A DNA stretch of 64,000 nucleotides from Corynebacterium kroppenstedtii (GTDB lineage: Bacteria; Actinomycetota; Actinomycetes; Mycobacteriales; Mycobacteriaceae). The first letter of the stretch is position 1; each line of letters begins with the position of its first letter. The notes under the pieces are model-generated. The model did no database searches, was not told the origin of the DNA, and was given only the letters and a program-made list of their open reading frames with translations. Shown piece after piece: positions 53,885-63,988 of the stretch. The stretch covers positions 1 through 64,000 of the forward strand of contig NZ_QFRA01000006.1 of NCBI RefSeq assembly GCF_003243515.1, written 5' to 3'. Both the position numbers and the translations under genes were made by a program.

Positions 53885-55473
53885 CGCTGAACCTCCATTC
53901 CTCCCGAGGCCAACCGAACGTGACGCACACCCAGCAGATCCACTACCAAAGGATCATGTGTGATAGCGAGCACCCCAACACCGTCGTCGCTCATCTCACG
54001 CAGCAGCTCAATGAGCTGAATAAACGTGGTCCTATCCTGGCCAAACGTCGGCTCATCCGCAATCACCACATCGGGATGGGTGGACAACACCGTCGCCACA
54101 GAAAGCCGACGTTTCTGGCCACCCGACAGGGTAAACGGATTCGCCCTGGCTAGGTTCTCGAGGTGCAGGCGTCGGAGCAACTCATCGGCACGACGCTCAC
54201 CGACGTCGGGATCAATCCCGCACACCCGGGGGCCGACGAGCAATTCGTCGCGCACGGTTCGGGCCACAAATTGATGCTCGGGGTCTTGGAACACAGTCCC
54301 AATACGCTGTGCTAGGGCCCTCGACGACCACTCCATCGGGTTGCTGCTGGCGTCACGCTTTCTATGGATTGCTACCGACGTGGCCTTGTCCGACTTTTCC
54401 CTGGCAACAAGTGCTGATGCGTCAATGTCACCCTCGATCGGTGCCAACAGCCCGGCGAGCGTCAAGGCAACAGTTGATTTACCAGCACCGTTCGGCCCAG
54501 TGATGACCGTCGGCTCGGGAGTCACGTCCAGCGAAATTCCCGTGTTGACCGCGCGACCATCCCAGCCGAAGGCCAAGTCATGCGTCCGGAGCAGCGTGTT
54601 CGTTGCTGACTTTCCACGGCCCTCGCCTGCTTCACCCGACGCGGCGCGGTGCTGGTCAGAGGCAGCGCGGTCCTGACGCTCCCGTCGCCACGAATTATCA
54701 AGGGGCAGAGGAACGTCGGGAATCCACACTCCATCATGCGCGAGCTGCTCCCCCATCGTGCGAATAACCTCGTCGGTCGGGCCGTCTGCACGAATCGTGG
54801 AATCCCCCACCACCATGATGCGGTCAACGACATCGCGCCACACGTCGACACGATGTTCCACAATGACGACTGTTGCGCCGGTGCTCTCAGCGGCGGCGAT
54901 CACAGCTTTGCGGACATCGGCCACACCCTCGGGGTCAATATTCGCGGTGGGTTCATCTAAGAGGATCAAGCCGGCACCCATGGCCAGGACGCCGGCGAGG
55001 GCCAAGCGCTGCTTCTGCCCGCCGGAGAGCTCCTCAGTGGGGTGGTCAAGGGGAACAGTGAGCCCGACGAAGTCACTGGCCCACCGAACACGCTCCCAGA
55101 TTTCTGTGCGAGAAAAGCCCAAATTCTCGCAACCGAAGGCAATATCGTCGCCAACCCGCGAGGAAATAACCTGCGAATCGGGGTCCTGCAGCACCAAACC
55201 GACCTGCCCGCGAACACTGCGGGCATCCACCCCATTAATGAGCAAACGACCAGCGTAATCCCCGTCATCCGAGTCGCCAAGGACCCCGGCCATCCCCGCC
55301 ATCAGCGTCGACTTCCCCGAGCCTGATGTGCCGAGGAGCAGAACTTTCTCGCCTGGTTCAATGCGAAAATTCACATCGGCCAGCGCCGGTTGCCGACGCC
55401 CCGCGTGCCGCCAACCGAAGCCCTCGGCCACCACCCGCGCGGGCGCCCGAACGTCGTCGTGTACGTGCGCCAC
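53881..55473 (-). CDS. ECF transporter double ATPase (YkoD-like)
   Basis: A 530-residue protein with two complete ABC ATPase domains in one chain. Domain 1: LLGTSGSGKST, LSGGQKQRLALAG, LILLDEPTA. Domain 2: ITGPNGAGKST, LSGGQKRRLSVAT, VVIADEPTFG. This fused form is typical for the ykoEDC group. GTG start overlaps the stop of the S component (TAGTG). It powers uptake of a thiamine-related compound, as the riboswitch upstream suggests. Confidence 0.9.
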   Translation of the reverse strand: MAHVHDDVRAPARVVAEGFGWRHAGRRQPALADVNFRIEPGEKVLLLGTSGSGKSTLMAGMAGVLGDSDDGDYAGRLLINGVDARSVRGQVGLVLQDPDSQVISSRVGDDIAFGCENLGFSRTEIWERVRWASDFVGLTVPLDHPTEELSGGQKQRLALAGVLAMGAGLILLDEPTANIDPEGVADVRKAVIAAAESTGATVVIVEHRVDVWRDVVDRIMVVGDSTIRADGPTDEVIRTMGEQLAHDGVWIPDVPLPLDNSWRRERQDRAASDQHRAASGEAGEGRGKSATNTLLRTHDLAFGWDGRAVNTGISLDVTPEPTVITGPNGAGKSTVALTLAGLLAPIEGDIDASALVAREKSDKATSVAIHRKRDASSNPMEWSSRALAQRIGTVFQDPEHQFVARTVRDELLVGPRVCGIDPDVGERRADELLRRLHLENLARANPFTLSGGQKRRLSVATVLSTHPDVVIADEPTFGQDRTTFIQLIELLREMSDDGVGVLAITHDPLVVDLLGVRHVRLASGGMEVQR

Positions 55474-56087
55474 TAGACCAGCTCAGTGCTTTCCCGCCCA
55501 GCAGCGAACCGATCCAACGCACCTGCACGCGCGAGCGCCCGAACCAGGAAGAAGCCCAGAGCGCCGGCAAGAATGGCACCCGACACGGACAGGGAGACAA
55601 GGTAGATCAGGTTGTATTGGATTGACCGGGCATAATTCCCCGACGCCCATTCGTAGCACCACTCGATGACCGACGCGTCCACCCCGGAGAGCATGGCGAC
55701 GGTCAAGGTGTAGCGGGCGTACATGAACGCCATGAAGACGAGTTCGGCGCCGATCCCCTGAGCCAAACCGGAATACACCGTGGTGATCCCCCACTGGTTG
55801 CCCAGTACCGCAGAGATGATGGCGGCGATGACTTCCACCATGATCGCGGCACCCGGTTTGCGGATGATCAGGCCACCCAACACGCCGCCGAGCAGCCAGA
55901 CCCCGGTCACGAGGCCACCAAAACCGGGCAAAAGCGATTCGATAGCGCCGTACCATGCGCCGCCTAGGCCGTTCCAGACCCAGAAAATTAAGCCCGTCGC
56001 CACGCCCAAAACAGCGGCCGTAATGATGTCGACGACCCGCCACCGTCGGGTAGGACGCGCAGTACCGGTATTTTTATCTTTCCTCAC
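55473..56087 (-). CDS. ECF transporter S component (YkoE-like)
   Basis: A 204-residue membrane protein that binds the substrate, probably thiamine or its pyrimidine precursor. YkoE-like segments include AVLGVATGLIFWVWN and IRKPGAAIMVEVIAAIISAV. The GTG at 56087, seven bases after AGGGAG, is the likely start. The longer frame from 56153 would be translated out of the riboswitch itself. It is first in a four-gene operon. Confidence 0.85.
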   Translation of the reverse strand: MRKDKNTGTARPTRRWRVVDIITAAVLGVATGLIFWVWNGLGGAWYGAIESLLPGFGGLVTGVWLLGGVLGGLIIRKPGAAIMVEVIAAIISAVLGNQWGITTVYSGLAQGIGAELVFMAFMYARYTLTVAMLSGVDASVIEWCYEWASGNYARSIQYNLIYLVSLSVSGAILAGALGFFLVRALARAGALDRFAAGRESTELV

Positions 56088-56095
56088 AGCTTTAC

Positions 56096-56248
56096 TCCCT
56101 ATCGCCGGTATAACCCGGATCAGGTTCATACGGTCAACATTCTTCCCCGGCACGTGATATGCGTTCGCGATATCGGCACGACGACGATATCCGCGCGGTG
56201 AGGGAAAAGTATTTTCTCAGCCCTCTATGGTGGGCTCCCGCGAAGTAC
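56096..56248 (-). promoter_or_regulatory. TPP riboswitch (THI element)
   Basis: On the minus strand the conserved parts appear in order: GCGGGAGCCC, AGGGCTGAGAAAA, a variable arm, then ATGAACCTGATCCGGGTTAT, ACCGGCGATAGGGA. This is the thiamine pyrophosphate aptamer. Its end overlaps the ribosome binding site (AGGGAG) of the YkoE-like gene, so control of translation initiation is likely. Confidence 0.93.
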
Positions 56249-56283
56249 TGATCTGAGGATAACACTCAGGTTATGCTGAGTTT

Positions 56284-57214
56284 ATGACGTCATCTGCTGG
56301 AGATCCCTCGACCGCCCCGTGGGGAACGTCCGATTCTCCCCTGGACTGCCCAGATGCTGCCATTGTTTTCGAAGGTGGCGGAATGCGGAATAGTTACACC
56401 GTTGGTGCAGTTCAGGCGCTTATTGACCACAAGGTTAATCCGGGGTGGGTCGGTGGAATATCAGCGGGAACAACGCATGTTGTCAATTTCCTCATTAAGA
56501 ATCGGATGCGAGCTAAGGCGTCTTTTGTGGATTTTGTTGAGGATCCGCGGTTCGGGGGGTGGAAAACTTTCGCTAAAGGTAATAGGGTATTTCAATACTG
56601 AATTTATCTACACCGAATCCGTTATGCCTGGCGAAATAGCGGAGATGGATTTCGACGCCTTTATGAAAAGTTCGCCCGACTTCGCTCTCGGGGCACTACG
56701 TGCTGATACCGGGGATATGACATGGTGGCGACGTGACGACGTTCAGACGCTAGAACAACTATCGGCCTATACGCGCGCGTCCTCAACGATCCCTTTCTTT
56801 ATGCCTGTGGCCCATGTTGATGGACATGAGTATTACGACGGCGCAATGGGACCGACGGGTGGGTTTGCTTATGATGCCGCCATCGAGGATGGTTATTCCA
56901 AATTTCTCTTCATCCTTACTCGTCCGAAGTCTTTTCGACGGGAACCTATGTCACAGACGCGTCTGATTCGGAGTTATTTTCGCAAACAACCTGCTGTTGC
57001 AGAAGCTATTCTTCAGCGCGCAGAACATTACAACCATTCGAAAGAAAAAATAGCGCAGTGGGAGAAAGAGGGGCGGGCGATGGTGTTCTATCCCGACCAG
57101 ATGCCTGTTCACAATAAAGAGCGGAACATGGAGAAATTGCAGAAGTCCTATGAGATGGGCGTTGACCAGGTGGCACGCGAATGGCCACGGTGGGAGGAAT
57201 TTTTACGCGGGTAG
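56284..57214 (+). pseudogene. Patatin-like phospholipase, frameshifted
   Basis: The first frame (56284-56601) has the oxyanion motif FEGGGMRNSYTVGAVQALID and the nucleophile box GGISAGTTH. The second frame from about 56588 continues with YFNTEFIYTESVMPG and the catalytic Asp in YYDGAMGPTGG. One extra base near AATAGGG (56581-56587) explains the shift. Intact, it would be an approximately 310-residue serine lipid acyl hydrolase of the YjjU-like patatin group. Confidence 0.82.
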
Positions 57215-57246
57215 GCCGCGGCCCGTTTTCCCCCACAGGCCCAGGC

Positions 57247-58074
57247 TTATTTCCAGGTTTGTCTCTCTAGTCCGCCGAGGAGCAACTCTAAGCCGTAGGA
57301 ATATTCGGCAATATCATCATGCTCAGTAAATTCCTCCACAATATCGTGGACGAACGGAAATTCCTCTGGATCTAATTGTTCCCATTCATTAATTTGGGCA
57401 TGCATATCTTCTTCAGTTTCAGCTGGATCTAAGTTTTTATGCACTGTGTGGCTCGACGCTTCTGCACCAATTCCCGATGCATAATTGACGACGGCATTCG
57501 TGGCGAATAATTCTTCGCGTTTGTGTAAACCCAGCCGTTGAATTTGCCGGCCAATTAGCTCCCAAAACCGGAGTGCATACCACTGGTCAGGACCATTGTT
57601 CATTAGTTGAAGGGCTAGCCAACGGTGCTCAATCATTTGTTCAAAAAGGCACAACAATAAGCGTCGAATTTGCGCCAAGGCCTCGGCCGCTACGTCGCTC
57701 GTCGAGGAATGAGGTTCAGCAAAGGACACTTCAGAGAAAGCGTCTGGCGCCAGTAGTCCGTGCTGCTCAAGTTCTTCACTCTTTGCGATCGTTCTGCGGA
57801 TGAGCTCATCCGACACCATGGCAAGAAGTTGATCTTTTCCGCTGGCGTACCAGTACAAACTCGCAACACCGGCGTCGAGTTCAGACGCAATCTTGCGCAA
57901 GGTCAGTTTGTCCGCGCCATCACGGTCCAGAAGCGCAATTGCCACGCGAATAATGGATTCTTCTGACAGCACCGCGCGGCGGGCCGATCGGCGCGCCGAT
58001 GGTCGTTGCACCGAGGGGGGCAGCTTTTTACCTGGTGACGGCTTCCGATCGGTTGTCTTTTCGCTGCTGGGCAT
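57247..58074 (-). CDS. TetR family regulator
   Basis: A 275-residue repressor. The N-terminal helix-turn-helix is seen in LTLRKIASELDAGVASLYWY near residues 58-77. The C-terminal ligand-binding domain is of the TetR_C type (LLLCLFEQMIEHRWLALQLM). It is divergent from the MFS gene and likely represses it by binding the intergenic repeats. The N-terminal ~30 residues are basic and low complexity. Confidence 0.85.
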   Translation of the reverse strand: MPSSEKTTDRKPSPGKKLPPSVQRPSARRSARRAVLSEESIIRVAIALLDRDGADKLTLRKIASELDAGVASLYWYASGKDQLLAMVSDELIRRTIAKSEELEQHGLLAPDAFSEVSFAEPHSSTSDVAAEALAQIRRLLLCLFEQMIEHRWLALQLMNNGPDQWYALRFWELIGRQIQRLGLHKREELFATNAVVNYASGIGAEASSHTVHKNLDPAETEEDMHAQINEWEQLDPEEFPFVHDIVEEFTEHDDIAEYSYGLELLLGGLERQTWK

Positions 58075-58103
58075 GTCTCGATCGTATCAGCCAGCCTCTC
58101 CTC

Positions 58104-58170
58104 TTGACACTAAACGAACTCCGTTCTATATTCGAACGTAATTCTAGTAACCGAACGTCATTCGATAGCG
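58104..58170 (+). promoter_or_regulatory. Efflux gene promoter with TetR-type operator repeats
   Basis: TTGACA (58104-58109) and TATATT (58127-58132) are 17 bases apart, a near-consensus promoter. Within and after it lie related sequences (ACGAACTCCGTTCTAT, CGAACGTAATTC, CGAACGTCATTC), likely TetR binding sites that block the promoter. Confidence 0.65.
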
Positions 58171-58273
58171 GTCGCTGCCGATAGCGCTCGACCCTACGAA
58201 TGCGGTACCCGATCAGTCTTTTCACGAATCTGTTCCACGAACACGAACTCACAACCACAAACAAAGGACACTC

Positions 58274-59728
58274 ATGACAACCATCACAGCCCCTCCTCAA
58301 GAGGACAGAAAAGCTCAATCACTACTCGAAGCCTGGCCGGCCCTCCTCGGGCTCTGCCTCACAATGCTCGTCGAAATGCTCGACAACTCGATCCTGAACA
58401 TCGCCCTCCCCGTCATCGGCCGCGACCTCGGCTCCACCTCCACCGGTCTGCAGTGGATCGTCAGCGCCTATTCACTAACCTTCGGCGCGTTCCTCATGGT
58501 CGGCGGAACGCTGGGAGACAGACTCGGCCGTCGTCGAACATTATTGTGGGGCCTGGCCCTCTTCGGTCTCTCGGGATTATGCGTGATGTTCTGCCACACC
58601 ACAGGACAACTCATCGCCATCCGCGCATTATCAGGCACCTTCGCCGCCGGCATTGCGCCACTGACCATGTCTCTGGTTTTTAGATTGTTTGACGACGACG
58701 CCCTGCGCGGAAAAGCGATCGGCGTGATCATCACCGTATCGATGGCGGGCTTCGCTATCGGGCCGGTGCTGTCGGGTTTGGCCGTCGAAAACTGGGATTG
58801 GCATTGGCTGCTGATGCTCAATGCTCCGACAGCGTTAATCGCCTGGTTCGGCGTCTACTTTGGACTGGCTCACGACGACACACAATCGAAAAAGAGTGGC
58901 CCGATCGATTTCGCCGGAGCGATCTTCTCCGGATTGGCCGTTAGCCTGTTGCTCTATGCGTTGACGAACGGTGCAGAGCTCGGGTGGGGTGCTCCGCGAA
59001 CCCTGATGTCCCTTGGCGGATCTGTTCTCGCGCTCGTCGCCTTCATCTGGCGGGAACACACAGCTAAAGACCCGATGCTGGACCTGTCATTCTTCCAGAT
59101 CCCTACCCTGACCGGCTCCGCTATCCTGCAGGTCGCAACCCAGCTGGCCATGGCAGCCGTCATGTTCGCGTCGGCCGAACTGTACCAATACGCCTGGGGA
59201 TGGCGGCCGTGGGTCGCGGGCGTTGCAAACCTGCCCTTCGTCATTGGCATGCTGGCCGCTGGGCCCGTCGTCGATAAGATGGTTGAAAAGTATGGACAGC
59301 GTTTCACCTGTGCCGTTGGTACTGCATTCGTCCTGGTCAGCTTGGTTGTGTGGTGGGTTGGCGTCGGCACGAACTACGCCTGGTGCGCTACCGGAATGCT
59401 GCTCATGACCATCGGTATGCGGACCGTGATGACCACGGCTGCTGTGGGATTGATTGGCTCACTGCCCGAAGAACACACCTCGATCGGCGCGGCACTGAAC
59501 GACACTGCGCAGGAGCTCGGTAACTCGATCGGTGTTGCGGTTATCGGTACTGTCATGGCGATCGTGGTGGGTGTGGACCTTCCGCATGGCGCGTGGAGCG
59601 ACGCCGTCGTTGACACATTCGTTCATTCGCAGCGCATTGCCTTCACGATTATTGCCGGATTGCTCACTGTCACGTCAGCTATCGGACTTCGGAGGCTCAG
59701 CAATTCGCACGACACCGAAGGGCTTTAG
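58274..59728 (+). CDS. MFS drug efflux transporter (DHA2 family)
   Basis: A 484-residue, 14-span proton antiporter. Family motifs are LDNSILNIALPVIGRDLG in helix 1, GDRLGRRR in the loop after helix 2, and GFAIGPVLSG (motif C) in helix 5. It probably exports antiseptics or antibiotics and is controlled by the divergent TetR gene. Complete and intact. Confidence 0.9.
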   Translation: MTTITAPPQEDRKAQSLLEAWPALLGLCLTMLVEMLDNSILNIALPVIGRDLGSTSTGLQWIVSAYSLTFGAFLMVGGTLGDRLGRRRTLLWGLALFGLSGLCVMFCHTTGQLIAIRALSGTFAAGIAPLTMSLVFRLFDDDALRGKAIGVIITVSMAGFAIGPVLSGLAVENWDWHWLLMLNAPTALIAWFGVYFGLAHDDTQSKKSGPIDFAGAIFSGLAVSLLLYALTNGAELGWGAPRTLMSLGGSVLALVAFIWREHTAKDPMLDLSFFQIPTLTGSAILQVATQLAMAAVMFASAELYQYAWGWRPWVAGVANLPFVIGMLAAGPVVDKMVEKYGQRFTCAVGTAFVLVSLVVWWVGVGTNYAWCATGMLLMTIGMRTVMTTAAVGLIGSLPEEHTSIGAALNDTAQELGNSIGVAVIGTVMAIVVGVDLPHGAWSDAVVDTFVHSQRIAFTIIAGLLTVTSAIGLRRLSNSHDTEGL

Positions 59729-59818
59729 CAGACTGTCGCTGCCGTAGGGTGCAGCAAGGGGGTGGAAAACAGCTCGTGGGGGTTGTTCGTCGGCTCTCCG
59801 GGTAGACAGAATAAATAC

Positions 59819-61592
59819 ATGACCGCACCGGAACCGAAAACCCTCCCCCTGCCTTCACTTGAACAGACTGTCGCAGCGCTCGTTTCCGCCGCTCGTGCAG
59901 TCGCACCCGCGGACGTCGTGGACACCACGCGTACCGCGGGTTCAGCTTTCTTGCAACATTCGGGGCCGGAAATTCAGGCCGAGCTTGAAAAGTATGCAGT
60001 CACCGAGCAAGAGGCGGGCCGAAGCTGGTTTTCGGCGGAATGGTTACGCGGCTACCTCTCTACCCGCACCTCATTGCTTCACAGCACGAACGTGTCGTTC
60101 CAGATCAACCCGAGGTTCTTGCCCCCTACCCCGGGAGTCGACAGGGTAGCCGAGTTCATCTACCGCGCCGCAACCATTCACCTCGACCAAGCCCGGGGCA
60201 CCACCCCTCAGGAAACCGATGCACGAGGAAACCCCACCACCATGGACCAATGGAAGTGCTTCGATGGCGGAATACGCCACCCACAGCCGACGCTCGACAC
60301 CATCCATCGTGCCGACTTAGGCGACCGTGACAGGGAAATAGGTGTGTTCTGGTCAGGGCGCCTCTTCGCCATGCCCGTATCCGACCATGACGGCTCACTC
60401 CGCGATGTCGATTCACTCGCAACATCGATCAACGCAATTATTCACCCCAGTGGGGGACGAGCCTGAATCCCGCGATCGGACCCTTGCTGGCCTCGACTTT
60501 GCCGTTCCGTCAGCCGTCGGTAGCGAGGCTCTCGCCCCCATCCTGGAGCGAGCACTCGAGCAGCCCCACAACCAACACACCTACCGACGCCTGACGAACT
60601 TCCTCTTCACCGTCACGCTCACCGATGAGGTCCGGGACGACGCCGACCACCTCCGTCGCTCCGCATTCGAACCCGGACACAGCTGGGCGTACAAACCCAT
60701 CAGCTACGAGATAAGCCTGGCCGACTCCTGGTTGAGCCTGAACGTGGAACATTCCACCGTGGACGGCGCGACGCTGGTCACCGCAATACGTCGGATGCAC
60801 GATGTCAGCGTTCCCGCGTCCGTGTCCGCCTCCCCGGAACCGGTCGCGCCACCGGAAGAGTTGACCTGGAAATGGTCGGACGAGGACATCCCTATTCTTG
60901 AAGAATCTCTCAGTGATGTTTCCCGGGATGTCACCGATATAGCCACGCATATCGTGACAGTCCCCCCTCCACCTGCCGATCAACTTCCCTTCCGAATTAG
61001 TGCCGACGCGGCGCAACAACTCATTTTGACGATCGCGCAACTCAAGACCTACGGCCGGGCGCGAGGAGTGTACGAGGCCGTTGACATGCGTGAATACCGC
61101 GCCGGGCGCACGGAGTATTTGCGCGCGGTCACCCCTCAAGCGGTGAAATTCGCGTCGCTTTTACTTGGCGGGGAGGCAACGTGCCAGGATCTTGACGATG
61201 TACTGAGCGCTCATCGAGCGTGGGTCAAGGCGTGCAAGCGTGGGGACGGCGTCGATCGCCACCTTTTGGGTCTCCGGTTTACGGCCGCCGCGATGGAAGC
61301 GGAAGGTCAGGAGCTCACCGGGAGCGAGTTCCTTACCGACCCGGGTGTTGCTGCAACGACATATGATTTTCTTTCCACGACGTCAATTGGTGGGGCCGAC
61401 TATTTCGTGCGCTATGCCTTCGTGCCGAGCGTGCCGGAGGGTTTTGGGATCAGCTATACACCCCAGCCAGAGTCGTTCGAGTATTGCGTGACATGGCATC
61501 CTTCAAGCGCCGATCAGCCTGATGATTTCCTTCATGCGCTTCCGCAGGCATCGGATCTGTTGTGGTCTTTTGTCACGTCGCTCCACGAATAA
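59819..61592 (+). pseudogene. Choline/carnitine O-acyltransferase, frameshifted
   Basis: The first frame (59819-60466) contains the N-terminal half (KYAVTEQEAGRSWFSAEWLR and NPRFLPPTPGVDRVAEFIYR). The second frame from about 60456 continues with EPESRDRTLAGLDFAVPSAV and the catalytic His in NVEHSTVDGATLV, to 61592. The break is one extra G in a G run (60452-60456). Intact, it would be about 590 residues, normal for the family, and would move acyl groups between CoA and carnitine or choline. Confidence 0.85.
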
Positions 61593-61749
61593 GGGCGCTA
61601 GAACACCGGGACTGTAACGGTCCCGTATCAATAATTAGTCATAACACTAAATAGAGGGGTATACCCGCCCACTTTTGGTGAACTAACTACTAAACTTGTT
61701 TCCGGCGATTGCCCTAACAATCTGGACTTAGAACTCAGGAGAATTATCC
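61593..61749. other. Intergenic hairpin region
   Basis: CGGGAC and GTCCCG (about 61608-61634 region) form a small hairpin after the acyltransferase stop and may terminate its transcript. No gene is seen before the GTG at 61750. Confidence 0.3.
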
Positions 61750-62004
61750 GTGTCAACGTCATTCATCTATAGAGATCCTTTTACCCACACTAAGCATCAG
61801 GTTTCTGCGCCAGACGCCGCCACCTATGTGGTCGTTAAGAATAACGGTGAAAAGAAAACAGATAGTGACGTACTCGGCTTTTTTGATGACTACGACGGGG
61901 CACGCGAAGCAGTCATGGCGGAGCTGAATAAAGAACTCCAACAGCCCACCGGTGATCGCGAAGTGTTAGTTACTCATACGAAACTCTATAACCCCATGGC
62001 GTGA
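61750..62004 (+). CDS. Hypothetical small soluble protein
   Basis: An 84-residue protein with a GTG start after CAGGAGAA. It is polar and partly helical (FFDDYDGAREAVMAELNKEL). No domain is recognised. The good ribosome binding site and isolated position suggest a real monocistronic gene. Confidence 0.6.
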   Translation: MSTSFIYRDPFTHTKHQVSAPDAATYVVVKNNGEKKTDSDVLGFFDDYDGAREAVMAELNKELQQPTGDREVLVTHTKLYNPMA

Positions 62005-62277
62005 GGTTGGCATAGCTTTCCTTCGGGATCCGGTGGTCACTACCTCAATCACTCATTTGCGTGGCGCGCCTATCACCACCGCCCTCTCGTCGGCACCTCG
62101 GCGGTGCACACGTCGATAACCTCGTCGGGGCGTTGGCTTGATCATGCCTGAACAATGGTGTGCCAACAATGGTGCGCAATATAAAGTGAATCGCTACCCT
62201 CGTGAAAAATGGCGTATTACAGTGGGCGTATTAGTGGTATAGAACAGCGAAGTATAAGAAATAAAAGAAGAGGGATC
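62005..62277. other. Intergenic stretch without gene
   Basis: GC-rich sequence with a short direct repeat AACAATGGTGTGCC and AACAATGGTGCGC near 62152-62180. No ORF with a ribosome binding site is seen. AATATAAAGTGAATC may form part of the promoter of the next gene. Confidence 0.35.
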
Positions 62278-62943
62278 ATGCCATCATTACGCCGCCGAAG
62301 CCGTATTGCCTCACTACTCACTGTGGGCGCTGTCAGCAGTGCGCTAGTTCTCAGCGGGTGCACGGTCAATGAAGATTCTGACCAGTCATCCGAAGACACA
62401 ACCTCGGCAACCACCACTGCGTATCAGCAGTCGTCGTCATCCGAAACGAGCACGTCAGAGTCGGCTGCGCCGAGTGATTCTCAGGACAACGACGCTCACC
62501 AGGGGATGGATCATTCCATGGGCGGCGGTGGTGCCCCGGAAGGCATCACGGTTGATGCTCACCCGACCTACCCCGTCGGCAGCACAGTCACGTTGACCGC
62601 TGACCATATGAGGGGAATGAAGGGCGCGACGGCCACGATCGCGGGAGCGTTCTCCACTTACACGTATGAAGTGGATTACACACCCACGGATGGCGGCAAG
62701 CCGGTGAAAAACCACAAGTGGGTCGTTCAGCAAGAGATAAAAGATGCTGGCACCGAAAGAATTCCTGATGGCCCCGAGGTCACTATCGAAGCAGACCATA
62801 TGAAAGGAATGAAAGGCGCCAAAGGAAAAATTGTGTCCTCTACTGACCAAACTGTGTACATGGTGAATTACGAAGCCGATGGCATGAAAGTCACCAACCA
62901 CAAGTGGGTCGTCGAGGACGAAATCAAGCCCGCTAACAACTAA
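62278..62943 (+). CDS. YdhK-like lipoprotein with two DUF1541 repeats
   Basis: A 221-residue lipoprotein: signal sequence with lipobox LSGC near residue 26, a Ser/Thr-rich linker, a His/Met patch (HQGMDHSMGGGG), then two repeats with TADHMRGMKGATATI / EADHMKGMKGAKGKI and NHKWVV. Such proteins occur with copper or metal resistance genes and may bind metal at the envelope; that role is not proven. The ATG at 62278 follows AGAGGG. Confidence 0.82.
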   Translation: MPSLRRRSRIASLLTVGAVSSALVLSGCTVNEDSDQSSEDTTSATTTAYQQSSSSETSTSESAAPSDSQDNDAHQGMDHSMGGGGAPEGITVDAHPTYPVGSTVTLTADHMRGMKGATATIAGAFSTYTYEVDYTPTDGGKPVKNHKWVVQQEIKDAGTERIPDGPEVTIEADHMKGMKGAKGKIVSSTDQTVYMVNYEADGMKVTNHKWVVEDEIKPANN

Positions 62944-62957
62944 TCCTGATCAGTTAA

Positions 62958-63988
62958 TTACTCCTGATTAGATGGTTCCCAGCCGAGTTCAGGAGCGACG
63001 TACAAAGCGAAAGATTTAAGAATTTTCTTATTTGCTTCGATGCCGAGCTGGCTGGGAATAGTCAGCATGAGCGTATCCGCATCCATCACGGCTGGGTCAT
63101 TACGCAATTGCTCGATGAGTTTGTCTGGCTAGGCTGCATAGGTCTTTCCAAAGGTTGCATTAACGCCATCGATAACGCCAATTCCGTCTTTGGATTGGCC
63201 CCCTAAGTACAGTTTGCGGTCGTAACCGTCGATAATCGGGAAAATTGTCCTGCTTACCGACACACGTGGGGTCCAATCATGGCCTGCGCGTTTCCACGCT
63301 TCGTGGTAGTGCTGCAATTGTTGCGCCTGGAGGTCCGCGAAGGCTTCGCCGGTGGCCTCGGTCAGTAGCGTGGAGCTCATCAGATTGACGCCTTGTTCAG
63401 CAGCCCACTCTGCGGTTTCACGACGGCCAGCACCCCACCATATGCGACGGTCCAAACCGGGCGACTGGGGCATCACCGGCAGACCAGCGCCCGGCCGGTA
63501 CATCGCTGGATACTGATCCTCCGCGGCAGTGGACATGGGTTCCCCGCGGACGGCGCGGAGGAACGTGTCGAAATGCTGGTGAGCAATATCAGCACCGCGA
63601 GGATCTGTTGAGCCGGTGTATCCAAAGGGCTCCCAACCACGCTCAGCAGCTTCGGGTGATCCCCGCGACACGCCGAGGGCAACGCGGCCGTTACTGAGTA
63701 GATCGAGGGGCAGCGGCCTCTTCTGCCAGGTAAAGCGGGTTTTCGTAGCGCATATCAATGACGCCAGTGCCCACTTCGAGATTCTTCGTTACCGTTGCCA
63801 TGGCGGACAATAACGGAATGGGGCTTGCGTGAGTGATGCACACGGAGATACGCCCCATTAACCCCTAAGTCATCGGCGGCTTTCGCTAAGTCGACGGCTT
63901 CTTGCAAAGCATTGCGTGCCGTGTATCCATTGCCGTCGGTCGCGCGTCCCGAATAATGGCCGAAACTCAAAGATCCAAATTTCTTCAT
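62958..63988 (-). pseudogene. Luciferase-like (LLM class) flavin monooxygenase, decayed
   Basis: The N-terminus (KKFGSLSFGHYSG, then LGVNGAYLRVHH) is followed by two frame changes, one before MATVTKNLEVGTGVIDMRYE and one at the AEEAAA/DLLSNGRVALGVSRG junction. The main frame (63129-63758) ends at a TAG, after which the same frame continues with PDKLIEQLRNDPAVMDADTL to TAA at 62958. The family oxidises substrates with reduced flavin. With three lesions it should be inactive. Confidence 0.8.
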
